A DNA stretch of 64,000 nt, from the NCBI GenBank assembly GCA_003225295.1, contig QHYZ01000054.1, forward strand, positions 62,001 through 126,000, in the 5' to 3' direction. The DNA is from Acidobacteriota bacterium (GTDB taxonomy: Bacteria; Acidobacteriota; Terriglobia; Acidiferrales; UBA7541). The notes below the pieces were generated by a model. The model had not been told where the DNA came from and made no database searches. It saw nothing but the letters and a program-made list of their open reading frames with translations. The translations under genes and the position numbers were made by a program. Positions 35,945-45,701 of this stretch are shown here, piece by piece. How positions within the stretch are numbered: position 1 is the stretch's first letter; the number at the start of each line of letters is the position of its first letter.

Positions 35945-36268
35945 CTAATATCGTGGAACTTGGGGGTCGATTTCAATCGACCAGCGCTCGATCCCACCTG
36001 CCAAAGATTTAGCTCTTTCGATACCCTGAAACCGCAGCCAAGCCGCCGCGTCTAGGCTGCGCATACCGTGATGGCAATAGCAAATCACTTCGTCCACATC
36101 CGGAAGCGTCTCGAGGCTTGCCGCCAACGTGCCAAGCGGAACGTGTTTTGCGCCCTCGATCCGGCACAAGGCGTACTCCCAGGGTTCGCGTACATCGATG
36201 AGAACTAGCTTTTCGCCCTGTTCCAAACGCGCCTGCACGTCGGCCGGCGTGATTTCTAAGTTGTCCAT
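35945..36268 (-). CDS. Single-domain rhodanese-like protein
   Basis: The 107-residue protein is one rhodanese domain: L-V-L-I-D-V-R-E-P-W-E-Y, G-A-K-H-V-P-L-G-T-L, and the active-site loop C-Y-C-H-H-G-M-R-S with the catalytic Cys, then G-I-E-R-W at the C-terminus. GlpE-type proteins of this size transfer sulfane sulfur or serve as sulfur carriers. It directly abuts the stop of the enoyl-CoA hydratase upstream and precedes the candidate selenoprotein, so a sulfur/selenium link is conceivable but unproven. Confidence 0.9.
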   Translation of the reverse strand: MDNLEITPADVQARLEQGEKLVLIDVREPWEYALCRIEGAKHVPLGTLAASLETLPDVDEVICYCHHGMRSLDAAAWLRFQGIERAKSLAGGIERWSIEIDPQVPRY

Positions 36269-37045
36269 CTATTTTCCCTTCCAAACAGGCGGGCGTTTTT
36301 CAAGGAACGCGCGAATCCCTTCCTGAGCATCTTCGGTTGGCATCAGCTCCGATAAGTATACGCGTTCTACATCCTGGAGTTGCTCTCGAAAGCCTTCGGC
36401 GTGGACACGCGTTAGGGTTCTGCGAGTCAGCCGAAGGACGGCCGGACTCAAAGCTCGTAACTGAGCGACCAAATTGTCCACCGCTGCGGGAAGCTCGGCA
36501 TCGGGAACCACGCGCGTGGCGAGACCGAGGCGGCAGGCCTCCGCCGCTCCGATTTGATTGCCCGTGAGGATCACATGCACTGCTGCGCGCATTCCAATGA
36601 GGCGTGGCAAGGTGACCATGGATACGGGAGGAAAACAGCCGAGCTTAATCTCCGGCTGGCCAAACTGCGCGGATTCGGCCGCCAGTACAAAATCACAGAA
36701 GGTGGCCAGTTCCATGCCACCGCCGAGACAGTAACCATGGACGGCGGCGATCTTTAGGCAGTCCGCGGCAAACAGCCTGCGAAAGACGGCGTGAAACGCG
36801 GAGAGCATTTTCCCCACGCGCTCCGGAGTATGATCGGCGATTTCCGCCCCACCGGAAAAGGCTTTGGGGCCCGCGCCCTGAAAAATCACGAAATCACATT
36901 GGGGAAGAGCGCGTTCCAGCACCGCATCAAGCTCCTGCATCATCGAAACGTCGAGAATGTTGAGCGGTGGGCGATGGAGCGTTATCCACGCCACTCGATT
37001 TTCGAGCCGCAGCTGAATCGTTTGATGGCCGGTGGTCATGATCAT
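36269..37045 (-). CDS. Enoyl-CoA hydratase/isomerase family protein
   Basis: This 258-residue crotonase-fold protein has the N-terminal V-A-W-I-T-L-H-R-P-P-L-N-I-L-D and the oxyanion loops F-S-G-G-A-E-I and H-G-Y-C-L-G-G-G-M-E-L-A. The second catalytic region reads F-G-Q-P-E-I-K-L-G-C-F-P-P, with one acidic residue kept. The substrate could be an enoyl-CoA or a cyclic relative, because crotonase activity varies. It ends directly at the rhodanese start, and a second hydratase gene lies 21 bases upstream. The start may be the third codon, also ATG. Confidence 0.88.
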   Translation of the reverse strand: MIMTTGHQTIQLRLENRVAWITLHRPPLNILDVSMMQELDAVLERALPQCDFVIFQGAGPKAFSGGAEIADHTPERVGKMLSAFHAVFRRLFAADCLKIAAVHGYCLGGGMELATFCDFVLAAESAQFGQPEIKLGCFPPVSMVTLPRLIGMRAAVHVILTGNQIGAAEACRLGLATRVVPDAELPAAVDNLVAQLRALSPAVLRLTRRTLTRVHAEGFREQLQDVERVYLSELMPTEDAQEGIRAFLEKRPPVWKGK

Positions 37046-37066
37046 CGCGGCGCATAAACCAGGAGG

Positions 37067-37888
37067 TTACCTACCTTGAAATTTCGGATGCCGCTTTTCG
37101 AAGAACGCTCGAATTCCCTCGTTGCAGTCCTCCGATAAGTAACAACGAATCTGTTCCCGGACTTCATTATCGAGAGCCTGAGCAAGTTCCTTTTCCTGAC
37201 TGGCAAAAAGCGCTTTCTTCACCGCGCGGATGGCCAGTGACGGACCCTGAGTAATTTTTCGCGCCAGTGTCTTCACTTCCCCTTCGAGCTGCGCAGCCGG
37301 AACGACCTGATTGACAAGGCCAAGCTGGTGTGCCGTTTTCGCGTCAATCATCTCGCCGGTGTAAAAAAGCTCGGCAGCTTTCGAAGGCCCGACCAGCTGT
37401 GGCAGGAAATAGGTCCCGCCATAATCTGGGAACAGTCCGACTTTTGCAAAATTCTGCCCGAAGGTCGCTTCTTCCGCGGCAATTCGAATATCCGCAGCCA
37501 GAGCGATGTTCATGCCCGCTCCGGCAGCTGCGCCATTCACAGCGGCAATCACGGGCTGGGGCATGGTGCGCATCTTAAGGACCATTTGCATGCCGGCGCG
37601 CAGCAGCGGTTCGAGTTCATGCGTGGCGCCGGTCTGGCGGCCTTTCCCCAGCGCGCCGAGGTCCCCTCCAGCGCAAAAAGCGCGCCCCGCACCGGTAATG
37701 ACCACCACGCCGACGCTCTGATCATCCGCGATACGGCCGAGCGCGTCATTGACGGCCATCGCCAATTCGTTGTTCAGCGCATTCAACCGGTCGGGGCGGT
37801 TCATCACCAGTGTGGCAATGCCATCGTGCCTCCCTTCCAGGATGACTGGTCTAGTTTCGGCAGGTTGTGGAGTGTTGCTCACGGGCAA
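37067..37888 (-). CDS. Enoyl-CoA hydratase-related protein (PaaG-like)
   Basis: The 273-residue protein has crotonase landmarks L-V-M-N-R-P-D-R-L-N-A-L-N, F-C-A-G-G-D-L-G-A-L, N-G-A-A-A-G-A-G-M-N-I-A-L-A-A-D-I-R, and F-G-Q-N-F-A-K-V-G-L-F-P-D-Y-G-G-T-Y-F-L. The Asp in F-P-D-Y-G-G is characteristic of PaaG/isomerase-type members acting on delta2-delta3 or phenylacetate intermediates. Together with the adjacent hydratase and hbd it indicates a beta-oxidation-like operon without a thiolase in view. Confidence 0.9.
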   Translation of the reverse strand: MPVSNTPQPAETRPVILEGRHDGIATLVMNRPDRLNALNNELAMAVNDALGRIADDQSVGVVVITGAGRAFCAGGDLGALGKGRQTGATHELEPLLRAGMQMVLKMRTMPQPVIAAVNGAAAGAGMNIALAADIRIAAEEATFGQNFAKVGLFPDYGGTYFLPQLVGPSKAAELFYTGEMIDAKTAHQLGLVNQVVPAAQLEGEVKTLARKITQGPSLAIRAVKKALFASQEKELAQALDNEVREQIRCYLSEDCNEGIRAFFEKRHPKFQGR

Positions 37889-37894
37889 CTCCGT

Positions 37895-38425
37895 TCAGTG
37901 GCTTCGGGTCTCGTGTTCCTTGCCGATACGAGCCACCAGTTGCGCCAGCTTTCTAAAATGCCGCAGCTTCTCGCTCTTGCTTATGGTGTTCACGCCGCTG
38001 GTGGAAGGCAAGACGTACACCCGCGCGCCGTAGAGCAGCTCTTTCTGCATCCCGAATTTGCATTTCCGCTGGGCAAACTGTTCGTAAGTCAGTTTCCCAT
38101 TAAAAGCCACGACATGAGGAGCAAATTCCTCGAGCTTTTGCGAGAGGACGATTCGTCCTTCGGCGTAGTCTTCGCGCTTCAGTTCCTCAATGCCTTTCGT
38201 GGGACGCTTCACCAGGTCGGTAAGCCCTACGCCAAACTCAATCACGCGCTTGTCGTCATGGTAATCGAAGGGCTCCGGCACAACCCCACTTTGATAAAGC
38301 ATCGGCCAGAATTCGTTCCCACGGCCGGCATAGTAGTGGCCCACGCGGACGGACGACTCGCTCGGATTGCAGCCAACGATCACGAGCTTCATGCCTTTGC
38401 GGAGGTGGTCGGGAAGTGTTCGCAT
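37895..38425 (-). CDS. Mug-type mismatch-specific uracil/thymine DNA glycosylase
   Basis: The 176-residue protein fits the Mug/TDG family: L-V-I-V-G-C-N-P-S-E-S-S (the N-P of the catalytic G-I-N-P motif), H-Y-Y-A-G-R-G-N-E-F-W-P-M-L, G-V-G-L-T-D-L-V-K-R-P-T, and the C-terminal V-L-P-S-T-S-G-V-N DNA-intercalation region. It removes U or T opposite G. It ends 6 bases before the PaaG-like gene and may share its promoter, although functionally unrelated. Confidence 0.88.
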   Translation of the reverse strand: MRTLPDHLRKGMKLVIVGCNPSESSVRVGHYYAGRGNEFWPMLYQSGVVPEPFDYHDDKRVIEFGVGLTDLVKRPTKGIEELKREDYAEGRIVLSQKLEEFAPHVVAFNGKLTYEQFAQRKCKFGMQKELLYGARVYVLPSTSGVNTISKSEKLRHFRKLAQLVARIGKEHETRSH

Positions 38426-38922
38426 TACGCCAGCTTACTATTCCTCTTGATTTTACTACTTACGCTTAAAATGGTGGGCGCGCTTTTCGACATGGGCGGC
38501 CGGCCTTTCTTGGTATCCTCGCGGGCAAAAGAAACTGCCGGAGATCGCGCTCAATGCCATTCACAAATCCAGTTGATGGCGCCGGAAACCCTTAGGTCGG
38601 CGAACCGGACTTTGAGTGCCGCAGCGAGCGTGCCGAAAGGGGGTTCGTCGAAGAACTCCCGGGCCAGATTGTACTAGCCGTGCCCCCAAGCGGCAACTTC
38701 CGTGCGAGCTGGGGTTTTCAAGTCAGTCCATATGATGGGCGTCACCTCGGCAATGCCAGGATGAGCCACGGAGCACTCTAAATAGCTTCCATTAAACGAT
38801 TTAAGAAGCACTTTTTGCGACGACCGTGAAGTGCCGTCCATTTTCAAAGACGGCATGGCCGTTTTGTTTCCTGAATCTCATTTGCTAGCCACATCATCAA
38901 AACAGGAGGGCAGAACTGTTCG
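38426..38922. other. Intergenic region, nothing recognisable
   Basis: About 500 bases separate the divergent Mug-type glycosylase and the sigma factor gene. Short frames are present but show no family features. It probably holds both divergent promoters; I did not find a confident ECF-type promoter motif. Confidence 0.45.
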
Positions 38923-39606
38923 ATGCTCTGTGCTACCTTAGTACCAGCGAGGATGCAGCCGCCCATCGGCCTGCCTGGAGCATTGAGCGCACCGAATCCC
39001 CACCGTTTGCCTTCCACCGTTGCCCGCGACGACGAACATCTGCTCGTTGCCGCCGCCAAGCGCGGCGATGCGCAGGCCTTCGAAGAGCTGGTAAACCGCT
39101 ATGAAGCGAAAATCTTCCGGCTGACCATGAACATCACGCGGAATCGCGAAGACGCCGAGGACGCCATGCAGGACGCCTTTCTCAAGTCTTATGCGCACCT
39201 CAAGGACTTCCAGGAAGACTCCCGCTTTTACACCTGGCTGGTGCGCATCGCCGCGAACGAAGCGCTGATGCGCCTCCGCAAACGCCGCCCGAATCAGTTT
39301 TCACTCGACGAGCCAGTGGAAGGCGACGAAGACCTCATGCCCCGCGAGCTTGAGGATTGGGGGCCAAGCCCGGAGCAGCGGTTTGCCCAGACGGAAATGC
39401 ACGAAATCCTGTCTGCGGTCATCGATAAGCTCGAGCCGGACTTCCGCGTTGTTTTTGTGCTGCGCGACGTCGAAGAGCTTTCGACCGAAGAAACAGCCAA
39501 AGTGCTCGGCATTTCGGTTCCCGCGGTAAAATCCAGGCTGTTGCGGGCCCGGCTCAAACTTCGCCAGAAGCTGAATCGCTACTTTCGGCAGGGTGGCACA
39601 AATTGA
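38923..39606 (+). CDS. ECF-family RNA polymerase sigma factor
   Basis: The frame gives 227 residues; the first 30 are poorly conserved, and the in-frame ATG at 38953 is an alternative start. Region 2 (F-E-E-L-V-N-R-Y-E-A-K-I-F-R-L, then D-A-E-D-A-M-Q-D-A-F-L-K, then F-Y-T-W-L-V-R-I-A-A-N-E-A) and region 4 (V-F-V-L-R-D-V-E-E-L-S-T-E-E-T-A, then S-V-P-A-V-K-S-R-L-L-R-A-R) are those of SigW/RpoE-like ECF factors. The next gene, overlapping by TTGA, is a zinc anti-sigma-like protein. Confidence 0.92.
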   Translation: MLCATLVPARMQPPIGLPGALSAPNPHRLPSTVARDDEHLLVAAAKRGDAQAFEELVNRYEAKIFRLTMNITRNREDAEDAMQDAFLKSYAHLKDFQEDSRFYTWLVRIAANEALMRLRKRRPNQFSLDEPVEGDEDLMPRELEDWGPSPEQRFAQTEMHEILSAVIDKLEPDFRVVFVLRDVEELSTEETAKVLGISVPAVKSRLLRARLKLRQKLNRYFRQGGTN

Positions 39607-39842
39607 ATTGCCAGGGCGTCATTCGCGAGATTTCCGACTATATCGACGGTGAACTCGTTCTATCGGTGAGGCAGGAACTCGAGCGCCATCTGGAACACTG
39701 TGAAGAGTGTAAGATGGTGGTCGATCAAACCAGGCTGACCGTGGATGTCTTCTGCGATTCGAAACCGATCGATCTGCCGGGTGACGTGAAGTCCCGGCTG
39801 CATGATGCCTTGCGCCGCAAGCTGCATGAAAAAAGCAGTTAG
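39603..39842 (+). CDS. Putative zinc-binding anti-sigma factor (zf-HC2 type)
   Basis: This 79-residue protein starts at a TTG overlapping the sigma-factor stop (TTGA). It has the anti-sigma ZAS layout: an N-terminal Cys, Y-I-D-G-E-L, then L-E-R-H-L-E-H-C-E-E-C, which supplies the His-x3-Cys-x2-Cys zinc ligands. No transmembrane segment is present, so it would be a soluble, possibly redox-sensitive inhibitor of the ECF factor. Its stop overlaps by four bases the end of the convergent next gene. Confidence 0.85.
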   Translation: MNCQGVIREISDYIDGELVLSVRQELERHLEHCEECKMVVDQTRLTVDVFCDSKPIDLPGDVKSRLHDALRRKLHEKSS

Positions 39843-40816
39843 CCTTTCGCGCCGTCACTCCAGAGTGGCAATTCCCTTCCAAGGCCTTTCTCTCGCGCCA
39901 TCGCATAGACCTTTATGGCCACCGCGAGATCCCAGGACGCAATCCCATTTGACTTGAAGAGCGTGACTTCTGTATCACTAGTTCTTCCGCTGGCCTTACC
40001 CGCGACAATTTCGGAAAGCTTTTTGACCCCAGTCCAGCAACTCTCATCGCCATGAAAAGCGATGATCAGATCGCCCGCTTCCTGCCGCGACTGTTCCACG
40101 GAATCCACGACAATGATGTCGGCGCTGGCGACTGCTTCATCGTCCAACTCGCGCTTGTGCGCGTGGTTGGCTCCAATGGCATTGATGTGGGCCCCGGGTG
40201 ACAGATTGGCGCCAAATACAACCGGCTGCGAGGCGGTTGTGGCTGTGGAGACGATGTCCGCACCGTGCACCGCCTCTGCCGCAGACGAGCAAATATGCAC
40301 TGGAATGCCCAGCCGTTTGGCCATCTCTTCCGAGAACTTCTCGCACTTCGCCGCATCGCGCCCATAAGCGCGCGCGGATTCCAGCTTTCGAACCGTCGCA
40401 ACCGCTTCGAGCTGTGTCTTCGCCTGGCCCCCAGTGCCAATGATTGCCGCGACGCTAGCATCCTTGCGCGCCAGGTATTTCGTGGCCACACCGGAAGCGG
40501 CACCGGTCCGCAGTTGCCCCATGTAGTCCGCTTCGATCAGCGCCAGCAAATCGCCCGTCGACATTTCGTAGATAGGAACAAGAAACCGCAGCTTGCCACG
40601 CACAAAGGTGTACTGCTTCATCGCGACAAAGCCCAGGGAGAAATCCGCGGCGGCCATATAGTGAAAGAATCCGCCACCGGGCAGTTCGAATCGCCTGCGC
40701 GGGTGGACGACCACTTCCCCGGTCGCCTGCTTGCGCGAAATTGCTTCCACGGCCTCCACTGCCATCGGCATCGTTAACACCGCACGCGCTTCCGCCTCGC
40801 TGATATGCAGCGTCAT
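39839..40816 (-). CDS. Ornithine cyclodeaminase/mu-crystallin family protein
   Basis: The 325-residue protein contains the family's M-K-Q-Y-T-F-V-R-G, D-Y-M-G-Q-L-R-T-G-A-A-S-G-V-A-T-K-Y-L, and the NAD(P)-binding G-T-G-G-Q-A-K-T-Q-L-E-A, followed by G-A-H-I-N-A-I-G-A-N. Members act as ornithine cyclodeaminases, alanine dehydrogenases, or imine reductases, so the substrate is open. It converges with the anti-sigma gene with a four-base overlap of stops. Confidence 0.88.
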   Translation of the reverse strand: MTLHISEAEARAVLTMPMAVEAVEAISRKQATGEVVVHPRRRFELPGGGFFHYMAAADFSLGFVAMKQYTFVRGKLRFLVPIYEMSTGDLLALIEADYMGQLRTGAASGVATKYLARKDASVAAIIGTGGQAKTQLEAVATVRKLESARAYGRDAAKCEKFSEEMAKRLGIPVHICSSAAEAVHGADIVSTATTASQPVVFGANLSPGAHINAIGANHAHKRELDDEAVASADIIVVDSVEQSRQEAGDLIIAFHGDESCWTGVKKLSEIVAGKASGRTSDTEVTLFKSNGIASWDLAVAIKVYAMAREKGLGRELPLWSDGAKG

Positions 40817-40928
40817 CGTTTCACTCTCCGCCCCAGCCCGGTGATCTCAGAATGCGAGCGACATCCCTGGAACTCGGATATCCGTCCGACCGCCCTGTTC
40901 AAATCAACAAGACTCGGAACAAAATGAG

Positions 40929-41996
40929 CTATCTGGCCGCCGGCTTTGCCGGCCTCGCCGAACCATGTTTTCCGGAAGCTTCGCTGGCTGCCCGTACGCG
41001 GCGCACAACCGTCTGGTTCAAGCGGTAGACACGTTCCTCTCTGTTCCCTTCCATCACGCGGAAGCGAAATTCAGGCTCGCCTTTGGGTCCTTTGTCCAGG
41101 CGAACAGGTAGCTGGCCGCACAGATTATTTTCGATGAAGGCAGTCTCGTACCGGCTCTTCTTGACATACCAGGTGTAAACGCGCAGCGCCGTAAAGTCAC
41201 AGACTTGCCCTTCTGGCCCGCGCGCCGCTGCCACCAGGTACTGTGGCTTGGCTCCCGATGGGTCGTTCACGCGATTCAGCTCAAACCACGCCATCGGGCG
41301 GATATTTGCCGAAGCCGCTCCTTCGCGCACGGCATCTGGCAGATCCAGCTCGACGAAACGCGCCACCACCCAGCCGGCGATGGGCACAGTCTGGTCGCCG
41401 GGTTGCGTGGTGTTCGCGGACTCGGCTCCGTGAGATGAGGCGTCCCCAGGCGGTCGGGTCGCAACACCGCGGACCAGAAACCAGTCTTCTTTCTTCGTTT
41501 CCTCCGGCTCACTCGATGCGTCTTTCTCATCCGTGACTTGCTCCCAATCCGCCACGGCGCGGCCTACAATCTCTACCGGCACGTTTCGTCCGAATTGATA
41601 GACGCGTGGCTCCGTCCGCCCAGGCTGGACCCGCATATTGGTGGAGACCTTGGTGCGGCCGCGCGCCTGCACTGGCATTCCTCTGGTTTGATCCAGCAGC
41701 TTGACGCTGCGCTGCCATAGGGCTGTTTCCATTAACTGCCGGCTCTCCACCCAGCCAACCATGCCTGCGTTGGTGCGGACCTTTACGTAGTCATTACGCT
41801 TGCCGATCACGTCCACCCGCTCACCGTAATGCAGCATTACCATTTGCTCGCGGACTTGAGCGATGCTGCTCAGGAGCGGAGCGCCTTTATCGCTGACAAA
41901 CGCTTCTCCCAGCGTTTCATGCTTGGGCCGGAGCATCCACGCCGCCAGCGTTACCAGGGCAAGCAGCGGCACGGCAATGAGGAGTTTCCTCCTCAT
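40929..41996 (-). CDS. Exported SH3-domain protein
   Basis: The 355-residue product starts with M-R-R-K and a hydrophobic signal anchor (L-L-I-A-V-P-L-L-A-L-V-T-L). Two bacterial-SH3-like segments follow: around residues 45-90 (M-L-H-Y-G-E-R-V-D-V-I-G, V-K-V-R-T-N-A-G-M-V-G-W-V) and around 115-220 (T-N-M-R-V-Q-P-G, I-A-G-W-V-V-A-R-F-V). The last 100 residues form an unassigned beta-rich domain. It is probably a periplasmic sensor or cell-wall-binding protein. Confidence 0.78.
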   Translation of the reverse strand: MRRKLLIAVPLLALVTLAAWMLRPKHETLGEAFVSDKGAPLLSSIAQVREQMVMLHYGERVDVIGKRNDYVKVRTNAGMVGWVESRQLMETALWQRSVKLLDQTRGMPVQARGRTKVSTNMRVQPGRTEPRVYQFGRNVPVEIVGRAVADWEQVTDEKDASSEPEETKKEDWFLVRGVATRPPGDASSHGAESANTTQPGDQTVPIAGWVVARFVELDLPDAVREGAASANIRPMAWFELNRVNDPSGAKPQYLVAAARGPEGQVCDFTALRVYTWYVKKSRYETAFIENNLCGQLPVRLDKGPKGEPEFRFRVMEGNREERVYRLNQTVVRRVRAASEASGKHGSARPAKPAAR

Positions 41997-42280
41997 GCGC
42001 GGCCCACGAACGTCGCTCCGGAGGCACGCCCGGGGCGAGCGCGCTTCGCGCGGCGCACCACGCCGCGAAGGACGCTTGGCAATCCCCCAGCGTCACGTCC
42101 GCTGCACACGACGCCAATCGACGCAACCTCGGTCATGATTCCCCGTCGCTCTTTTTGATTCGCTAACGATTGTACCTGAAACCCTGGCCACGCCGCGGGC
42201 GCCGCTGAGGCCTTTGCTTTTCTGCTAAAATTCCGAAGCGTTCGAAGCAAACTCCCGAAATGAATCGCGGAGGATCCTTC

Positions 42281-42721
42281 ATGAAGTCTCTCAATTCCCT
42301 TCAGCCGCTGGGGTTGCTGGTCCTTCGCCTCTCTCTCGGGCTGATTTTCTTCTCCCACGGTTATCCGAAGCTGGCGCACTCCGGCGCGGAGATGCAGGAC
42401 TTCTTTGTGCAGCACGGTCTGCCGGGATATTTCGTTTACATTGCCGGCGTCTTGGAAGTCTTCGGCGCCATTCTCTTGGTGCTAGGGTTGTTCACGCGTG
42501 CCGCGGCATTGCTCCTGGCCATCGAAATGGGTGTGGCCATTTGGAAGGTCCACAGTACCGGAAGCTACTTGGCCGTGCACAATTACGAATTCCCTCTCGC
42601 GGTGCTAGCCGGCAGCTTCGCTCTCGCCACTGTCGGCGCAGGACTATTGTCTCTCGACCATCCCCTCTTAGAGCGTGGAGGCAAGTCTCGGTTTCCCAGG
42701 AATTCGAAGCTAGCGAGGTGA
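42281..42721 (+). CDS. DoxX-family membrane protein
   Basis: GGAGG at 42269-42273 is 7 bases before ATG 42281, so this start is preferred to 42260. The 146-residue protein has four membrane helices and the DoxX pattern: L-R-L-S-L-G-L-I-F-F-S-H-G-Y-P-K-L near the N-terminus and G-V-L-E-V-F-G-A-I-L-L-V-L-G-L-F-T-R-A-A-A in helix two. DoxX proteins associate with terminal oxidase or redox systems; the exact role is unknown. Confidence 0.88.
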   Translation: MKSLNSLQPLGLLVLRLSLGLIFFSHGYPKLAHSGAEMQDFFVQHGLPGYFVYIAGVLEVFGAILLVLGLFTRAAALLLAIEMGVAIWKVHSTGSYLAVHNYEFPLAVLAGSFALATVGAGLLSLDHPLLERGGKSRFPRNSKLAR

Positions 42722-42948
42722 ATCCCTATCGAGCGAATGAATCGCAGGGTCAGTTGCGATAATGGTGTTACTTGGATCAAAGTAGACCGAGTCGACCCTG
42801 GGGCTGCCGTACTGCCTGGTAGCGTGCGAAGAAAATCACTCAGCGAGCCTTTTTAGTGTCGCGTTCGAACATGCTTTGTTCCCTCGCTTCGTCTTGCGCC
42901 GGGACGACCAGGTTCGCTAAGGCGATGCGGAAGGCTGGTTTTAACAGT

Positions 42949-43281
42949 CTAGGAAACCGCAGTTGCCGAGGTTGGTATTACTCCAGCTGGGGCCACCGGG
43001 AGCACAATCCAAAGAACGATGTAAGCAAGAAAGCCTGTCCCGGCAAAGAGAATGGCCAGCAGCCACACGACGCGAACGATGGTGGGATCAAGGTCAAAAT
43101 AGTCTGCCAAACCAGCGCACACGCCGGCAATCTTCTTGTCGGTGCTCGAGCGCATCAATTTCTTCTTGCCACCTGTCTCCGGCGAAAGGCCTGGCGCAGG
43201 AGTATCCGGCTGCTTGGCGCCGCAGTTGTAGCAAAACCTTGAGCCCACCGCGATGTCTTTTCGGCAGTTTACGCAAGTCAT
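42949..43281 (-). CDS. PspC-domain protein with N-terminal zinc ribbon
   Basis: The 110-residue protein begins with a zinc ribbon (C-V-N-C then F-C-Y-N-C-G, Cys at 3, 6, 17 and 20) and a short linker, then a PspC domain ([20 protein letters not shown], followed by one hydrophobic hairpin [10 protein letters not shown]). PspC proteins sense inner-membrane stress. The N-terminal ribbon fusion is common in acidobacteria and actinobacteria. No psp partners are adjacent. Confidence 0.88.
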   Translation of the reverse strand: MTCVNCRKDIAVGSRFCYNCGAKQPDTPAPGLSPETGGKKKLMRSSTDKKIAGVCAGLADYFDLDPTIVRVVWLLAILFAGTGFLAYIVLWIVLPVAPAGVIPTSATAVS

Positions 43282-43380
43282 TGAGTCACCCCCACAGAGC
43301 GATTTATCTTGGTGTCCCTATCGAAGTACGCAAATGCACCCGAAAAAGTTTCCTTTCCTCGAAGTCTAAACCGAAACGGC

Positions 43381-45537
43381 TCAATACTCCAGAAGCTGCT
43401 TCACCGCCGCCGTAAGGTGGCTGGTCTGGGGAAGGATCACGTCCTCCAGCTTGGGCTGGTACGCGCAGAAAGTGTCCATGGCCGCAACGCGCCTAATCGG
43501 GGCGTCCAGCTCCTCGAAGAGTTCGTCCGCGATGCGCGCGGTGATCTCCGCTCCATAGCCCCAACTCAACATGTCTTCGTAAGCCACGATGACCCGGTGA
43601 GTCTTCCGAACGGTCCGCCGGATGGTCTCCCAGTCGTAAGGCGATAGCGAACGCAGGTCAATGATTTCAACGGAAATACCTTCGCGCTCGAGCTGTGCTG
43701 CCGCCACTTCCGCTCGATGGACCACCGCACCGTAAGTGACGATGCTGAGGTCGCTGCCCTCTTTCACCATCCGCGCCTTGCCGAACGGAATCGTAAAATC
43801 GGGTCCGGGATTCTCCGAGCGGTTATACGGCTGGCGATACAGATGCTTGTGTTCGAGGAACATCACCGGATCGTCGCATCGGATGGCGGTGCGCAAAAGA
43901 CCCGCCACGTCGAGCGCCGTGGATGGCATCACCACCCGCAGCCCCGGGCAGTGCGTGAAAATCGATTCGCCGCTCTGGCTGTGATACACCCCGCCACCTG
44001 TCAGGTACCCTCCGATGGCCACTCGAATGACGACCGGCGCCTTGAAGGCCCCATTCGAACGCCAGCGCATCACGCACAGCTCGTCGCGAATCTGCATCAT
44101 GGCCGGCCAAATGTAGTCAAAGAACTGGATTTCTGCAACGGGCTTCAATCCGCGCGTGGCCATTCCCAGTGCGCGCCCGACGATGCTCGCTTCCGCAAGC
44201 GGTGTATTGAAAACGCGGTCGCTGCCGTACTTGCGCTGCAATCCCGCGGTGGCTTTGAATACGCCGCCCTTCCCCTTTACGTGTTTGAGGTTGTCTTCGC
44301 GGCTGGCGTCGGCGACGTCTTCGCCGAAAACGGTAATGCGCTCGTCGCGTGCCATCTCGTCGGCAAGGGTCAGCGCGACCATTTCAACCATGGTCTTTGG
44401 CGCGCCGTGCAATTGGGGTTCTGCTTCGAACGCGGCGGACGTCGGATCCACGTCTGGCGAATACACGTTCATTCGAATCGAATCGATGGACGGCGCCTCG
44501 GCAGCCAGTGCCTGGTCGGCGGCTTCGCGGACTTCATTGTCGATTTCCGCTTCCAGGCTCTCGATTTGCTTCTGATCGAGGATGCCTTCCCGCACCAGAA
44601 AGAGCGCAAACTTTGAAATCGGATCGCGGCGCGCCTCTCCTTCGCGTTCCTCGGCGCTCTTATACAGTTTTTCGTCATCGGAAAGCGAATGCGAATACGG
44701 GCGCGTCACGTGCGCATGGATCAGCGCCGGACCGCGGCGGTCGCGGCAGTGCTGCGCCGCCTCCTTGCAGACGGAATAGCTTTCGATCGGATCGGTGCCG
44801 TCGCATTCCGCCACATGCAGCCCGGGAAACCCTCGCACAAGTTTCGAGATGCTCCCGCCGGCGGTCTGCACTTCAACCGGCACGGAGATGGCGTAGCCGT
44901 TGTCTTCCACCAGATACAGCAGCGGGAGTTTCTTGGCGCAGGCGACGTTCAAGGATTCCCAGAACTCGCCCTCGCTGCTTGCCCCTTCTCCGCCCGAAAC
45001 ATAGACGATTTCGTCACGGCAGTTATTGACGTATTCGCCGAGCGGGGCGTTCTTCGCTTGGGTCAGAGCCTGGGGCCGTCCCTCGTAATAGAGCGTGGCT
45101 TCGGCGGCGCCCACCGCCTGTACAAATTGCGTGCCTGTGCAGGAGGACTTGCTGACGATGTTCAACTTGGGCTGGCCCCAATGCGACGGCATCTGCCGGC
45201 CGCCGGAGCTGGGGTCGTCCTTTGCTCCCACTGCCGCAAGAAGAGTTTCTAGTGGCGTCACGCCGAGCATGAGGCAGAGCGCGCGGTCGCGATAATAGGG
45301 ATAAATCCAGTCAACTCCCGGCCGCAGGGATAATCCCATGGCTGCACAAACTGCTTCGTGCCCGGCACTGGAGATCTGGAAGTAGATTTTGTTCTGGCGC
45401 TTCAGTTGAATCTCGCGGTCATCGAGCCGCCGCGAAAGGAACATCGTGCGGTAGATGCGAATCAGGGTATGGTGATCGAGGCCGCTAACCTTGGGGGCGT
45501 CAAGCTTTGCTAGTTTGACGCGCGTTTGTAACGCCAT
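43381..45537 (-). CDS. Fused alpha-beta E1 subunit of a 2-oxoacid dehydrogenase
   Basis: From ATG 45537 the product is 718 residues. Residues about 1-345 are an E1-alpha domain: [22 protein letters not shown], and the thiamine diphosphate motif G-G-E-G-A-S-S-E-G with E-D-N-G-Y-A-I-S. Residues about 390-715 are E1-beta: [30 protein letters not shown]. Such fused E1 enzymes decarboxylate branched-chain or related 2-oxoacids and pass the acyl group to an E2; no E2 or E3 gene is adjacent. Confidence 0.9.
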   Translation of the reverse strand: MALQTRVKLAKLDAPKVSGLDHHTLIRIYRTMFLSRRLDDREIQLKRQNKIYFQISSAGHEAVCAAMGLSLRPGVDWIYPYYRDRALCLMLGVTPLETLLAAVGAKDDPSSGGRQMPSHWGQPKLNIVSKSSCTGTQFVQAVGAAEATLYYEGRPQALTQAKNAPLGEYVNNCRDEIVYVSGGEGASSEGEFWESLNVACAKKLPLLYLVEDNGYAISVPVEVQTAGGSISKLVRGFPGLHVAECDGTDPIESYSVCKEAAQHCRDRRGPALIHAHVTRPYSHSLSDDEKLYKSAEEREGEARRDPISKFALFLVREGILDQKQIESLEAEIDNEVREAADQALAAEAPSIDSIRMNVYSPDVDPTSAAFEAEPQLHGAPKTMVEMVALTLADEMARDERITVFGEDVADASREDNLKHVKGKGGVFKATAGLQRKYGSDRVFNTPLAEASIVGRALGMATRGLKPVAEIQFFDYIWPAMMQIRDELCVMRWRSNGAFKAPVVIRVAIGGYLTGGGVYHSQSGESIFTHCPGLRVVMPSTALDVAGLLRTAIRCDDPVMFLEHKHLYRQPYNRSENPGPDFTIPFGKARMVKEGSDLSIVTYGAVVHRAEVAAAQLEREGISVEIIDLRSLSPYDWETIRRTVRKTHRVIVAYEDMLSWGYGAEITARIADELFEELDAPIRRVAAMDTFCAYQPKLEDVILPQTSHLTAAVKQLLEY

Positions 45538-45701
45538 TCGTTCTGCCCTCAAGTTGGAGTCCGGACGTTCGCGGGATTCAATTATACCGGATTTCCACCG
45601 GACGCCGTCCAAATTGGTGCTGCTGGCTGACCCTGGGCCCCGAACTTTGCAGCCAATTTGGCCCTGAGACTTGATGCCCGGTAATCCTTCTCGCGGTCAA
45701 A

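Noticed and set aside
37328-38677. 449-codon plus-strand open frame
   Set aside because: Antisense to the PaaG-like and Mug-type genes, both of which have clear family motifs.
43717-44616. 299-codon plus-strand open frame
   Set aside because: Antisense to the E1 dehydrogenase gene, which has full motif support.
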